From Vibrio sp. HI00D65 (GTDB lineage Bacteria > Pseudomonadota > Gammaproteobacteria > Enterobacterales > Vibrionaceae), in the NCBI RefSeq assembly GCF_001635455.1, contig NZ_LWEH01000077.1, positions 1-64,000 on the forward strand: 64,000 nt of DNA. Direction: 5' to 3'. Each line of letters opens with the position of its first letter. The first letter of the stretch is position 1. The notes beneath the pieces are model-generated. The model was not told the DNA's origin. It saw nothing but the letters and a program-made list of their open reading frames with translations, and did no database searches. Below are positions 1 through 10,455 of the stretch, piece after piece. The position numbers and the translations under genes are program-made.

Positions 1-91
1 TTACCCATCTTAGTAGCTCAGGTTTGAAGTGGTCATGAGCGACTAAAGCGATATGTTTATGCGTTGGCATAGTACGCGTTGTTTTTTGCAT
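1..91 (-). CDS. mgsA: methylglyoxal synthase, N-terminus only (runs off left edge)
   Basis: The first 30 codons of a minus-strand gene are visible, starting at ATG 89-91. The peptide opens [20 protein letters not shown], which matches the conserved N-terminus of MgsA, where [10 protein letters not shown] begins the phosphate-binding region. MgsA converts dihydroxyacetone phosphate to methylglyoxal in the cytoplasm, a bypass used when sugar phosphates accumulate. An AGGG lies a suitable distance upstream of the ATG. The catalytic residues lie outside the window, so the call rests on the N-terminal motif alone. Confidence 0.8.
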   Translation of the reverse strand, partial: MQKTTRTMPTHKHIALVAHDHFKPELLRWV

Positions 92-152
92 GAATTTTCC
101 CTAAATTATCGTTCGTATTTTTATTTTTATGAGTGCTTAGCTCAATATAACA

Positions 153-1181
153 CTATGGATTCACACTGAATACCGGCCGAAACTCAGAAGGTGACAATGA
201 ATCGGCAATAATTTGGTCTTTGAGTGTTGCTGGGGTCAGAGCTTCAATTCTTGGTGCGGTGTGCATCTCGTAAGGCTGCCCTCGTAAATAACTCACCGCT
301 TGTTTCACCGACAAGCGACCTTGTTCCACCATTTTGTCTGTTGGTGCAAAAAGTACCTTGTTTCGCAGTAAGCCACGGTAAGTACCATGACTCAAATAGC
401 TGGAAATAAGACCAATTTCATCGGTTTTACCCGCCGCTCTTAGCTCACTAATAGCAGCCTCGATGGCAACGGCACTACCAACGATGTATTGAACCTTTGC
501 TTGTTCTATCACTTGTTGTACAAGATTGCGTTGCAGCTCTTTGTCGTTGTCAGCCCAATAGCTCACATCGATTTTTACATCACTATCTTTAATTGCGTCA
601 TAGAACCCTAAAGCAACAGGCTTAGTGCCACCGCTTGCTTGAGGGCCAAGCAATAATGCAATAGGGGTTTCGCCTGAGCCTGTTGGATGAAGCTTCGCTA
701 AATACTTACCTACTTGAAAGCCCATCTGATACCAATCAACACCAACTGTACCTTTCAATACTTTTTGCTGCTCTTTGCCTAAAGTCAATTCGTTCACTGT
801 TGCAAACACAGGTGTCGAGCCAACCCAGTCAGTAAGGTTATCGTGATAGGCGTCTGGTGATACTGTGCCTAAAATAATGGCATCGGCACCCCATTTAGTA
901 CACAGGACGAGTTGTGAGGCTTGTTTGCTGATGTTTGGATAGCCGCCAGCTTCTAGTACTCGTAGTTCTACCTGCAATTTTTCGGCTTCGGAAATCATGC
1001 CGTAATTTACAGATAACCAATAGGAATCCTTTAGGTGTGGGTAGATGGCGCAAATCTTCTCTTTTTGTGACGTCGCAGTCGCCGGTTTGATAGGGCTTAA
1101 TAGCTCATCAGCACTAGCTGAAGATGCAACTAATGCAATTAAAGATAAAAGAAGTTTTGACGCGAAGGATTTAGTGCGCAT
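153..1181 (-). CDS. torT: periplasmic TMAO-sensor binding protein TorT
   Basis: The 342-aa product has a signal peptide (residues 1-24, cleavage near SSASA-DE) followed by a type I periplasmic-binding-protein fold. Blocks such as ICAIYPHLKDSYWLSVNYG, WGADAIILGTVSPDAYHDN and PIALLLGPQASGGT follow the TorT pattern. TorT binds trimethylamine N-oxide and contacts the sensor domain of TorS in the periplasm, starting the relay that induces TMAO respiration. It is divergent from torS with about 90 bp between the starts, the usual arrangement. The response regulator torR and the torCAD reductase are not in the window. Confidence 0.9.
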   Translation of the reverse strand: MRTKSFASKLLLSLIALVASSASADELLSPIKPATATSQKEKICAIYPHLKDSYWLSVNYGMISEAEKLQVELRVLEAGGYPNISKQASQLVLCTKWGADAIILGTVSPDAYHDNLTDWVGSTPVFATVNELTLGKEQQKVLKGTVGVDWYQMGFQVGKYLAKLHPTGSGETPIALLLGPQASGGTKPVALGFYDAIKDSDVKIDVSYWADNDKELQRNLVQQVIEQAKVQYIVGSAVAIEAAISELRAAGKTDEIGLISSYLSHGTYRGLLRNKVLFAPTDKMVEQGRLSVKQAVSYLRGQPYEMHTAPRIEALTPATLKDQIIADSLSPSEFRPVFSVNP

Positions 1182-1273
1182 GAATTGCCGTTTTATTGGT
1201 TTTAGATAAGAAACACTGCAAAATATAGCGTATTCTGCAGGGGTAAAGAAGAACGTTTTAAGGTTTAGGTTTT

Positions 1274-4200
1274 ATGTTGTTAGCTTCAGCGAGTATTGGA
1301 CGCAAGCTGCTGGCCTCATTTTTAGTGATGGCGATGCTCGTTCTTTTGTCTGCATTAATCGGGGTATCTGGATTTAGCTTTGTTGCAAAAACAGAGAGAA
1401 ACGTTGTTGATTCAGCGCTACCAGCGATGATTGAAGCTCGTCAAGTTTCTGAGTTAAGCAATCGCATTATTTCGTCTGTACAAACTCTCTCTAATGCGAG
1501 AAATGAAGCTGAGCGAAAAGGGGCTGGCACACTGTTGTTCGGCCAACTAGAAGCCTTGTTACAACACATCAAAGGTTTGGGTGTCGATAGCTTTGATTCA
1601 GAACTGCTGCATAAACTTGAAAACAATGTACAGAGCGTAATTAATACGCTGGCGGAGCTGGGCGTTTCAGTAGAACGTAAACTCTGGTTAACCAAAGAGC
1701 TGTCGTCTCGTGTTGAGGAGATGCGTTTGTTGGCTGAAGAGCTAGAACAGCTGACTCGAACTCAAGTGCTGAATACCGCAACCATAGCCGTTGCCAACGT
1801 TACCCATATCTATGATCTGCTAGAAACCAAAGAAACCGATAAAGCCTACCAAGCCTTAGATGTGCTGGTGGAAGTCGACCTTGACCTCTCAGAACGTCTA
1901 CATGAATTGCACCTGCTGGCGTTCAAAATGCTCAACCAAATTGAGGAAACTCAAACGGTAACCAATTTTGAGCGTATCCATCAAATCCAAACTGAGTTTG
2001 AGTCCAATCTTAGGATCATGGTTCGCCGCGTCAAAGCGGTAGAAGATCCAACACGTTCAGAGCAGATGTCCCAGCTTCTCCATGAGTTACAAAAGCGCCA
2101 AGTGGTGTTTGATATCTCTCTGGAACAGTATGAGAACAACAAAAAATCTGAGCTGTTGATGCAGAATACGTTGAAGTTGTTTTCACAGCTGAATACGACG
2201 GTCAACCAACTGATTGATGACTCCAACCTGGGTACGAAAAAAGCGGTAGATGAACTGACTTCTACGTTAAGCCTCGCGCAATGGTCGCTCTCTGTTATCT
2301 CAATTATTGGTTTGATGATAGTGGCGTTTATTGTATGGCGCGTGGTGTATGTGTCGGTCGTAAAACGCCTTGCTGAATATTCGGCAGCTCTGATGTCGAT
2401 TGCACAAGGGCGCCTTAATATTGATATCTCAGTAAAAGGTAATGATGAGCTTGCACATATGGGGGAAGCAATCATCACAGCAAGAAACACTGCGCAGGCA
2501 TTACAAGTGGTGGCTGTCGGTGAGGCTAAAGCGAAACGAGAGCTAGAAGAACATAAAGAGCACCTTGAAGAGCTGATTACTGAGCGAACCTACCAACTTC
2601 AAAAGACCAATGAAAAGTTGAATGTTGAGGTAATCAACCATGCGAAGGCGCGCAGTGCTGCTGAACAGGCGAGCCGTGCTAAATCTGCCTTCTTGGCGAC
2701 CATGAGTCACGAAATCAGAACACCGATGAATGGGGTATTGGGTACAGCTCGTTTGCTAAAAGATACCGGATTGAACCCTCTACAATCTGGCTATGCTGAC
2801 ATCATCAATCGCAGTGGTAAGAACTTATTAGCCATCCTCAACGATGTATTGGACTACTCTAAAATTGAAGCTGGCCATCTTGAGATAAGGATTGCGTCTT
2901 TCGACTTGCATCAAATGGTTCAAGACACCTATCAATTGATGGAAGGGCGCGCAGCCGAGAAGAGGCTTGGTTTTAGCTACCATATTGAAAGCGATGTACA
3001 GCGCTACTGGCGCGGAGACGTCACTCGTATTAGCCAAATATTGAATAACCTGGTTGGTAACGCGATTAAGTTCACTGAAAAGGGCGATATCGATATCTTC
3101 ATCAGCTTAGATCTCGAAGATGAAAACCGCGTCATGTTTGAAGTATCCGATACGGGTGTTGGGATACATGAAAGCGAACAAAAATGTTTGTTTGATGCGT
3201 TTAGCCAAACCAACAGTGGTCGAAACACAACGGGTGGCACAGGGTTAGGTCTGGCGATTAGTAAGCGCATTATGTTGGCAATGGACGGTGATATTGGCGT
3301 TCATTCAGAAGAAGGGGAAGGCAGTCAGTTCTGGTTCTCTTTACCGCTTAAGGCTGGGGAAAAAATTGAAACTAAAACCGTAGTGGTTGAAACTTGCATT
3401 CGAGCTAAAGTGCTGTTGATTGAAGACAACCCAGTTAACTGCATTGTTGCTGAAGGCTTCTTAAACAACCTGGGGCATGAGGTCGTGATTGCCACAACCG
3501 GACAAGAAGCTCGTGAGATATACAGTGAACAATTCTTTGATATTGCACTGGTTGATATCAACCTTCCAGACTGCGATGGTGTTGATCTCATCCAACAACT
3601 TAAAGAGATTGAGGTTCAAGTGTCCGCTTTATATTGTTTACCAGATAGCTCTGTGCAGTATGAGCCTCCTATGGTGGCAGTATCGGCTCATGTGTTTAAT
3701 GAAGAAGTAGAAAGTTATTTGGCGAATGGGTTTGATGGCTTCTTGCCAAAACCTTTGGAGAAAGAGGCGCTTGCAAGGCTGATAGTGACTCAGCTAGATG
3801 GGAAGACTTTATTATTGCCACAGCCAGATCCTAACGACTCGATCTGCAAGATTAACGAGCATGGGTTCTGTGAAAAACGTATTGAGAGCGACCTTATAGT
3901 CGAAAGCGAAGTTGAACAGCCAGACCTAGAGGAAAGTCCTGTGACCATTTCTGACAGCAAATTGATAATTGATAGCAAAGTAATCGAAGGCGACTTGTCT
4001 ATTCTTGGTTTGGACAAGATGAAGCAGATTGTCGGGCTATTTGAACAAAGCAGCCTTGAAACGTTAAAAGAAATGGCTGACGCTAGTGAAGCGGAGAATG
4101 CCCGTGAGGTGAAATCGCTCGCTCATAAGCTCAAAGGGTCAGCGGGCAGCTTAGGACTATTAGCCCTGTTTGATGTATGCAAGAACATTGAGATTAGCAG

Positions 4201-4288
4201 TGAGCCTTTAACGCAATATAGAGAGAGCTCTGAAGAGTTAACGGTGCTCGCTAAAGACTCTCTAGCGGCACTGCAACAACATGTCTGA
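1274..4288 (+). CDS. torS: TMAO sensor hybrid histidine kinase TorS
   Basis: This 1004-aa tripartite kinase has TM1 at about residues 8-31, a long helical periplasmic sensor (about 32-332), TM2 at about 335-358, HAMP, a coiled-coil linker, HisKA with the phosphoacceptor in ATMSHEIRTPMNG (H479), HATPase, a receiver domain with D761 in LVDINLPD, and a C-terminal HPt domain with H951 in LAHKLKGSAGS. All four relay modules are intact, so the H479-D761-H951 phosphorelay to TorR should work. It is divergent from torT, whose product is its periplasmic partner. The ATG at 1274 is preceded by an AGG-containing region. Confidence 0.93.
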   Translation: MLLASASIGRKLLASFLVMAMLVLLSALIGVSGFSFVAKTERNVVDSALPAMIEARQVSELSNRIISSVQTLSNARNEAERKGAGTLLFGQLEALLQHIKGLGVDSFDSELLHKLENNVQSVINTLAELGVSVERKLWLTKELSSRVEEMRLLAEELEQLTRTQVLNTATIAVANVTHIYDLLETKETDKAYQALDVLVEVDLDLSERLHELHLLAFKMLNQIEETQTVTNFERIHQIQTEFESNLRIMVRRVKAVEDPTRSEQMSQLLHELQKRQVVFDISLEQYENNKKSELLMQNTLKLFSQLNTTVNQLIDDSNLGTKKAVDELTSTLSLAQWSLSVISIIGLMIVAFIVWRVVYVSVVKRLAEYSAALMSIAQGRLNIDISVKGNDELAHMGEAIITARNTAQALQVVAVGEAKAKRELEEHKEHLEELITERTYQLQKTNEKLNVEVINHAKARSAAEQASRAKSAFLATMSHEIRTPMNGVLGTARLLKDTGLNPLQSGYADIINRSGKNLLAILNDVLDYSKIEAGHLEIRIASFDLHQMVQDTYQLMEGRAAEKRLGFSYHIESDVQRYWRGDVTRISQILNNLVGNAIKFTEKGDIDIFISLDLEDENRVMFEVSDTGVGIHESEQKCLFDAFSQTNSGRNTTGGTGLGLAISKRIMLAMDGDIGVHSEEGEGSQFWFSLPLKAGEKIETKTVVVETCIRAKVLLIEDNPVNCIVAEGFLNNLGHEVVIATTGQEAREIYSEQFFDIALVDINLPDCDGVDLIQQLKEIEVQVSALYCLPDSSVQYEPPMVAVSAHVFNEEVESYLANGFDGFLPKPLEKEALARLIVTQLDGKTLLLPQPDPNDSICKINEHGFCEKRIESDLIVESEVEQPDLEESPVTISDSKLIIDSKVIEGDLSILGLDKMKQIVGLFEQSSLETLKEMADASEAENAREVKSLAHKLKGSAGSLGLLALFDVCKNIEISSEPLTQYRESSEELTVLAKDSLAALQQHV

Positions 4289-4361
4289 TATTGAATGTTC
4301 TCTGCCACATAATGTGCTTCTCAGGCTAATCTGAGCTCGGTCTAACTGAGCATCTAGAAAC

Positions 4362-4396
4362 AAAAAAATCCTCTACCAAGACAGAGGATTTTTGTT
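4362..4396. terminator. bidirectional Rho-independent terminator between torS and cti
   Basis: An AATCCTCT/AGAGGATT stem is flanked by an A-run on one side and a T-run on the other. It lies between two convergent genes and can serve both strands. Confidence 0.85.
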
Positions 4397-4414
4397 TTTA
4401 AGCGATGCTTCGGC

Positions 4415-6769
4415 CTAACGGTTTTCGAAGCGGTTGTAGTCCAACAGGCCAAATTCTATCGGTTGTTCTTGTTGGTACCAACGATGTACTCGGTCACTGA
4501 ATGGCCAGAACTCACTAGAGCTGCGTCGGATAGCAAACTTATCGAGTAGCGCTACGTAATCTTCTTCAGTCTGTAAGTTTTGTAGAGACTGCACTAGAGT
4601 TGGAATTTCCTTCTCTGTCAGTGATAGGTAAGCGGCTGGATAGCTGCCTACAATGCCTCGGACGAGCGTTAAGTCGTCATTAGCGTAGTCTCTGTTACCT
4701 TCTTCGTTAAACAGGCTAGAAATGTTGCTGTGAGCGTTGTTGTGAATCATGGTGAACAGTTGATCTTCACCGTTTTCGCCTTCAATCATGATCATCACGA
4801 GTTGAGGCACATGGCGTAGGCCTTCACCTTTCACCAAGCTTACCTGTTTAAGCAGTGCTTCATTTTTACGGCTAAAGCCAGTATCAACAATCTCATAACG
4901 GTCATTGAGTATCGGGCTTAGCTTATCTTTCAGCTTATCGAGTAGCTCGCGTTTTGGATCGGCCGTTTTGTACACCACGCTAGTTGGCTGATCAAAAGGT
5001 GCGATATTACGTTGCAAGAAGTCGCTCAACTGAACGCTTTGGTTTTGGTACCAGCTTGAGTGCTCGAGGTGTCGTACATCTTTTGGTAACAGTGTTAAGA
5101 AGTTACTTTCACCTTCAAGACGTAAGAAGTCCATAAACATACGAGTGATGAGCTGGTGGCCGAAGTTTCCGTAAACATCGAAGCCAGCTACAAGTAAGTA
5201 ATGAATTCTCTCTAAAAGTGCATAATCCAGAATCCACGCCGTTTTAGGTTGAGGACCCACTAAGCCTTGCACGACCGATGCACTGTCAAAGTGACGGAAA
5301 ACAGTAAGGGCAGCGTTCGGATTAGTACCATTGCCATCCCAGATAACGTCTGTCGTTAAGTTCTCACCGTCCTTAAACCACTTGTTAGTAAAGTCTGATT
5401 TACCTTCTAGGTAGCGTGCTTGCTGTTTTGAATATCTAACCCAGTTCGTTGCAGGAACCGTGTTACTTTCAAGTTCACTTGGAAGCTTAAGGTTGTCACG
5501 TTGGCTTGCATAGAAGGCGTTGATCTCTGGAAGATTGGCCTTGTCTGGGTCTATAAAAAATACCCAGAACCGGTCGTTAATCACGTTCAATGCCAACTGA
5601 CCACGACATACCGGGCCTTTGATGTAAGCCATGATGGTGTTCTGAGCGTTGTCGAGCATAAACTTAAAGCGAGAGTTTACAGGCAAGGCTTCAAACGAGG
5701 TCATTGGGTTCGCGGCAACATCAATATCGTAACTTGGCAGCTTATCTACGGTGTAATCTGCATCAACAAACCAAGTGCTCCAGTTTTGCAGGCGCTCTTC
5801 ATTGAATGCGAAAGGCATGTGTGTCTTGTCGACAATTGTGCCTTGCTCAGGGATAAGACGGTAGTACACGCGTGGGACTTTTGGATCGTCATAAGGACGA
5901 CGAGTGGTGATGCGCTTGACTGGTTCGCCAGGGGGCGTAGCAGAACGAACGATCGAGAAGAAGCGTGTCGGTTGTCCTAACTCAGAAAAATAAACGTGTG
6001 ATAAAAACAGGTGCTCATATATGTAACGTGCTGAAAGTTGGCTCTTTCGTGAGCTCTTGTTGAGGAATTTTTCGTAAGTATTAACCAGCTCTTGCTCAGC
6101 TTCACTTAGCGGAATATGTTCGTTCATCAAAGCGCCATTTTCTAGCCAGCTCATCAGAGTCGCGTATTCTGTCTTGTTTAAGTTAGGCATACCATAAGGC
6201 ATCCCCCACGTAGGGTAATCTCTCTCATATTGAGCGTACTCTTCGATAGTCGGACACTGCTGGTCACGATCAATTGAAAAGTCGAAGCCTTCTAACTGTG
6301 TTTGCTCTGGAAGTGGGTGATTCTCTTTCTGTATCAACATACGAGAGACAAGCCCGGCATCTAAGTTAGCCGTCGAGTTCTGCATACGTTCGTTGAGTAC
6401 AGGGTGGAAGTCAGCATCGCGCCACTCTTGTGTAGTTAACGCATCTTCAAACAAGCGCGTGGGAGCCGATGCTGTTAAACGCGTACCTTGATAAACCAGT
6501 GCTTTACTTGCACCTCGGTCGATACCTTCCACAGAAGACATTTTAAGTTGGCAAGGGGCATCGTAGCAGGCGTGACAAACCACACATCGGTTATCAATGA
6601 TCGGTTTAACTTCGTTGAGAAAGTGTTGCGATTGAGCTGAAAGGATAGGAGTTTGGCGATCACGAACTTGTGGTTCGCCAAACAGTTCATCGAAGTTTAG
6701 ACCCGCGTACACGGCACAACCTGAGAACACGCTGACAAGAGACAAAATGAAGAGTTTTTTCAAATTCAT
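4415..6769 (-). CDS. cti: fatty acid cis/trans isomerase Cti
   Basis: The 784-aa protein has an N-terminal export signal ending in a lipobox-like FSGC, suggesting a periplasm-facing lipoprotein. Next comes a c-type heme motif CVVCH (about residues 62-66) in the family-typical context NRCVVCHACYDAPCQLK. Cti isomerises cis double bonds of membrane phospholipid acyl chains to trans, a rapid way to stiffen membranes under solvent or heat stress. Length and the block GIDRGASKALVYQGTR fit the Cti family. It appears monocistronic and shares a terminator with torS. Confidence 0.92.
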   Translation of the reverse strand: MNLKKLFILSLVSVFSGCAVYAGLNFDELFGEPQVRDRQTPILSAQSQHFLNEVKPIIDNRCVVCHACYDAPCQLKMSSVEGIDRGASKALVYQGTRLTASAPTRLFEDALTTQEWRDADFHPVLNERMQNSTANLDAGLVSRMLIQKENHPLPEQTQLEGFDFSIDRDQQCPTIEEYAQYERDYPTWGMPYGMPNLNKTEYATLMSWLENGALMNEHIPLSEAEQELVNTYEKFLNKSSRKSQLSARYIYEHLFLSHVYFSELGQPTRFFSIVRSATPPGEPVKRITTRRPYDDPKVPRVYYRLIPEQGTIVDKTHMPFAFNEERLQNWSTWFVDADYTVDKLPSYDIDVAANPMTSFEALPVNSRFKFMLDNAQNTIMAYIKGPVCRGQLALNVINDRFWVFFIDPDKANLPEINAFYASQRDNLKLPSELESNTVPATNWVRYSKQQARYLEGKSDFTNKWFKDGENLTTDVIWDGNGTNPNAALTVFRHFDSASVVQGLVGPQPKTAWILDYALLERIHYLLVAGFDVYGNFGHQLITRMFMDFLRLEGESNFLTLLPKDVRHLEHSSWYQNQSVQLSDFLQRNIAPFDQPTSVVYKTADPKRELLDKLKDKLSPILNDRYEIVDTGFSRKNEALLKQVSLVKGEGLRHVPQLVMIMIEGENGEDQLFTMIHNNAHSNISSLFNEEGNRDYANDDLTLVRGIVGSYPAAYLSLTEKEIPTLVQSLQNLQTEEDYVALLDKFAIRRSSSEFWPFSDRVHRWYQQEQPIEFGLLDYNRFENR

Positions 6770-6903
6770 ACGTACTTAGATATTTGGCATTTGTTCTAAT
6801 TATATCGAAAATGCTCATGTTCTGACAATTTTGTAGACAAGAACTCTATAGGGGTGAGTGATTCGCTAGGCTTGGCTGCAGGCATAGAGCTCAGTATTTA
6901 GAT

Positions 6904-8568
6904 CTACTGGTTAACATAACAAACAGAAAAGGGGACTGAGAGTCGCTCAAACTCTTTTATCCAACGCCATTGGTTATCTTGTAATTTGTCTCCTGGGCCT
7001 TTGACTTCTATCCAGTGAAATTGGTCACCTTTAAAGGCGATCAGGTCAGGCATTCCGGTTCTAAACAGTTTTAGGTCACTCAATATGATTTTGAAGAGCT
7101 CGATCAGCAAGGCTCGTGGTACTGAGTGGATGCTACATTCGACGAGTGCTTTAGGGAAGTGATTCCAATGCACAAATGGATTAGCAATGCCAAACTTTTC
7201 ATCGTAGACATCGAGCAAGTGATCAATGCCTTGGTTCGAGATGGTTTGGAATACGGCATTGATTTGCAATTCACGCTTTTGTTGAAAGTCTGAATAATAG
7301 AGATCCAATGGTCGATGTTGGTAGCGGTTGATAAACGCCCCCTCCACATCTGAGAAAATCACATCCCAAAAAGCTAAGCCGAATAACCCACACAGAAAGC
7401 TGTTCTCGGAAAAATAGACTTCCCAACCTTGAGCTTCAAAATGTTGCTTAACGGCAAGTTCAACTCTGATTTGGCTTAGGTCTAATTCCAATCTAATTTG
7501 TTCGCAAATTGGCTTTGAAGCGCGTGGAACCTTTTGTCCCTGCTTGCGTAGCAACCTCTGCTCAAGCTTAACGGCGACTTCCAGTTCTGATACGTCAGAT
7601 GGATTTTTTTGCATTTTTGTGACAGTGTCACTCATGCGGTCTAGTTCATCTTGCTTGTCGTAGATGCGAGCAAGCCGCTCTCTGCTCGGTGGAATTGATG
7701 ATTGTTTAAACCAATGAACCGCTTTTTCGTTCTGATTGAGTCTCTCTAGATCTCGAGCAATGTCATTGATCAGGCGTGAGCGCTTTCTCGCGATGGAGCG
7801 ATGTTCTGATTCGCACGGCAAGGATTGCAAAAGGTGCTCAAGAACGTCGCAGTCCTTACGGTCGCCTTCATAATATTGGCGCTGAACGTCGCGCATTGAG
7901 AGCAGTTGATTGAGCTGCTCTCTGGAGTTGAAGAAGCGACGCTGCTTACTCAATGGGTAGTTTTCAAAAGTGTTGAGGCCAAGATCGCTTAACACGAACT
8001 GACTGAGATCTTGGTATGTATTGGCGAAGAAGAGTAGCAGCAATACATCGATAACTTCGGCTTCAACAACATGGATACAGTTAAATGTTAACGCTTCATA
8101 GTTATCAAAAGGTTGTTGAGTCAGCAATCCTAATAGCACATCTTTTTTTGCCGACTTACTGCTTTTGAGGGAAGGGAATACGTTGGCTAGCTCGGGCTTG
8201 GTGAGCAAGTGTAAGCCTAGCTCATGTTCTGTGATAACAAGGTTGTGCGAAGCTTTAGGATCACTCAGCGCAATAAAACATGATGCACTTAGCTCTTGTA
8301 GCGCGTCGGGGAGGTTGGGTATTTCATCGTAGTCGAGTTTATCACTGCGAAACCAGCAGCCCTTACGAGACAGCAAACGAACCATTAAACACTGGCTAGG
8401 TGTAGAAAGGCGTTTGTAATTTTGCAGCCAACGAGTTTCATCGGTGCTTAGAAGATCCGGGTAGTACGTTTGAGCGTGTTCAATCAGTCGATTGAAGTTG
8501 TCGAGATAGTAAGTTGGGTGTAGCTGAAGAGTGGATTCTAATGTCACTTGATACGTCGCTTGATACAA
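6904..8568 (-). CDS. FAN1-like VRR-NUC nuclease
   Basis: The 554-aa protein has a C-terminal VRR-NUC (PD-(D/E)XK) nuclease signature: GMPDL (PD at about 507-508), IEVKGPGDKLQDNQ (E521, K523 and the following Q) and a final short helix. Helical N-terminal and middle regions match the FAN1-type layout. Bacterial FAN1 homologues act on branched and cross-linked DNA, so a repair role is inferred. No ATG start is available. The first in-frame start is TTG at 8568, which touches the terminator of the gene behind it. GTG at 8547 is an alternative. Confidence 0.82.
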   Translation of the reverse strand: MYQATYQVTLESTLQLHPTYYLDNFNRLIEHAQTYYPDLLSTDETRWLQNYKRLSTPSQCLMVRLLSRKGCWFRSDKLDYDEIPNLPDALQELSASCFIALSDPKASHNLVITEHELGLHLLTKPELANVFPSLKSSKSAKKDVLLGLLTQQPFDNYEALTFNCIHVVEAEVIDVLLLLFFANTYQDLSQFVLSDLGLNTFENYPLSKQRRFFNSREQLNQLLSMRDVQRQYYEGDRKDCDVLEHLLQSLPCESEHRSIARKRSRLINDIARDLERLNQNEKAVHWFKQSSIPPSRERLARIYDKQDELDRMSDTVTKMQKNPSDVSELEVAVKLEQRLLRKQGQKVPRASKPICEQIRLELDLSQIRVELAVKQHFEAQGWEVYFSENSFLCGLFGLAFWDVIFSDVEGAFINRYQHRPLDLYYSDFQQKRELQINAVFQTISNQGIDHLLDVYDEKFGIANPFVHWNHFPKALVECSIHSVPRALLIELFKIILSDLKLFRTGMPDLIAFKGDQFHWIEVKGPGDKLQDNQWRWIKEFERLSVPFSVCYVNQ

Positions 8569-8604
8569 AAAGAGCCTAACCCTAAGGTTAAGCTCTTTCT
8601 TTTC
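8567..8604 (-). terminator. Rho-independent terminator of the OFA transporter
   Basis: Read on the minus strand, an AAGAGCTTAACC stem pairs with GGTTAGGCTCTT and is followed by TTTTTG. It sits immediately after the transporter and at the very start of the nuclease gene, so the nuclease needs its own promoter or read-through. Confidence 0.75.
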
Positions 8605-8624
8605 AAATTCAATCTTTTATCAGA

Positions 8625-9860
8625 TTAAGCTTGAGATGCTTTTAGCTCAGCAACTTTCGCTTCAGACATTGGTTTAGTGATGATTGCTAGAACAATACAT
8701 ACTGCCATCATTGCAGCAGAGATAGTGTAAGCAAGACCGTAGCTGTCGCCGTTAGTCATCGAGTAACCAACAACCGCTGTACCGATTGCACCACCGATAC
8801 CCCATGCCGTGTAAAGCACGCCGTAGTTAGTACCGTAGTTTTTAAGGCCGTAGAACTCAGCTGTAAGCGTTGGGAATACTGCTAGTAGAGTACCGTAACC
8901 AACCGCTGCAACCGCTGTACCGATGATTAGCGTGAACTCAGTGTTAAACGTAGCGAATAGAGCCATGTTTGCGCCTTGCAGGATGAATGCAAGTAGAAGA
9001 GTACGAACGCCACCGATCTTGTCAGCAAGCATACCAGCAGCAACACGACCGCCTGAGTTAAATACAGCAAGGATAGAAGCAAGGTAAACCGCGTTTGGTA
9101 GGTTTGCTTGAGCGCTTGCGATACTTGTGATGTTACCGATGATCATGAGGCCAACAGAAGCTGCGAGTGCGTACATGATCCATAGAGAGTAGAACTGAGG
9201 GGTCTTCAGCATTACTTTCCAAGATAGGTCTTCGCTCTTCTTAACAGCTTTTGGACCTTGGCCAGCTTTTACTTTTGGTTCAGCTGGAGCGTAACCCGCT
9301 GGTGGGTTGTTGATTGTTGCTGCTAGAGGTACAGCGACGGCTAGTACACCAACACCAAGAATCTTAAAGCTTGTTTGAATGCCCATGCTCTCAATAAGAG
9401 CAGCAGTGACTGGAGCAAGGTAAATTGCCGCTAGACCGAAGCCTGCTGCGATAAGACCGTTAACCATACCTTTCTTAGAAGGGTGGAACCACTTCATTGC
9501 AGAAGGGGAAAGACATGCGTAACCGAAGCCGATACCAGCACCTGCCATCACACCGAATGTGATGTTTAGCATTAGCGGAGAAGTCGCAAAACCTGATGCG
9601 ATCATGCCAAGACCAGTAAGAGCTGTACCAAGAATTAGGATCTTACGTGGCCCCATGCGGTCTTGTAGGATACCAGCAACAAGAAGACAGATAGAGAATG
9701 TGATTGTTGCTGTCGCGTATGGTGCTGATGCTTCAGCTGCAGACCAGCCTTCACCTTGTAGGGCTTTGTTAAATACACTCCAAGCATACAGGATGCCAAG
9801 ACAAAGGTTGATACAGAAGCCTGCTAGCAGGATACGTGTAGCTTTATCAATCTTGCTCAT
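8625..9860 (-). CDS. OFA-family major facilitator transporter
   Basis: A 12-helix MFS protein of about 411 aa. The start chosen is MSKIDKATRILLAGFCINLC, since an upstream in-frame extension lacks a ribosome site. The opening block NLCLGILYAWSVF, the motif GILQDRMGPRKILILG after TM2, and GFGLAAIYLAPVTAAL are typical of the oxalate/formate antiporter (OFA) group. Substrate cannot be assigned: OFA members in bacteria carry oxalate, formate, lactate or other small monocarboxylates. No catabolic gene sits beside it. It is monocistronic with its own terminator. Confidence 0.85.
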   Translation of the reverse strand: MSKIDKATRILLAGFCINLCLGILYAWSVFNKALQGEGWSAAEASAPYATATITFSICLLVAGILQDRMGPRKILILGTALTGLGMIASGFATSPLMLNITFGVMAGAGIGFGYACLSPSAMKWFHPSKKGMVNGLIAAGFGLAAIYLAPVTAALIESMGIQTSFKILGVGVLAVAVPLAATINNPPAGYAPAEPKVKAGQGPKAVKKSEDLSWKVMLKTPQFYSLWIMYALAASVGLMIIGNITSIASAQANLPNAVYLASILAVFNSGGRVAAGMLADKIGGVRTLLLAFILQGANMALFATFNTEFTLIIGTAVAAVGYGTLLAVFPTLTAEFYGLKNYGTNYGVLYTAWGIGGAIGTAVVGYSMTNGDSYGLAYTISAAMMAVCIVLAIITKPMSEAKVAELKASQA

Positions 9861-10455
9861 TTTTATTCTCAGTTTTGTCTTTGGTCTAGTGAGAGCCACA
9901 GGACTAAAGACGGGTTATTGTGATTATTTCTTCAAAATTAGTTTGCGTTTATCAACAGATAGCGCAAAAGAGCGCGGATTATAACCAATAAAAATGTGAT
10001 TGGAATCTCTTTTTCCATTTTTATCAAAATTAAACTTGAGTTGTTAAAGAACTGTTTTTTATGCGTGTTGCAGTTGTTGTTAACACCTTTCTTTTTTGTA
10101 CACTCTGCTGGTTTAGGCTCCAGTATTCATGCTTTTCCCAATCTTTTCCTGCTAGTACTCCTACAAAAAGTGCTGTCATCACATCATTGCAATTAATTTT
10201 AAATTATTTCTTTGGTTAATTTTGTGTAACAAAATAAATCAAATTAGACATTAATCGCCTTAACCCTAGAGGGGACTTAGTTTGTTGAATTTACAAATGT
10301 TAACTGATTGTTAATGTGGGGCTTTGTGTTTCTTGTTGGTTACAATTTGTGCGCTTTTTGGGCTTGTTTTGTCTGTAAAAAGTGGGAAAATAGCACGCAA
10401 ACTGAGATTTCAAATTTGAAAATATGCGTTTCTAGTCTACTAAGAGGCAAGTGTT
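9861..10455. other. intergenic region with no recognised gene
   Basis: About 600 bp of AT-rich sequence between divergent genes. Short ORFs here have no ribosome sites and no recognisable product. It must hold the promoters of the flanking genes, but I could not identify convincing hexamers or operators. Confidence 0.5.

Noticed and set aside
5501..5980. 159-codon ORF antisense to cti
   Set aside because: It lies wholly inside a well-supported gene on the other strand and has no recognisable domain or ribosome site.
9996..10196. 66-codon ORF in the gap after the OFA transporter
   Set aside because: No ribosome site, and composition is like AT-rich intergenic DNA.
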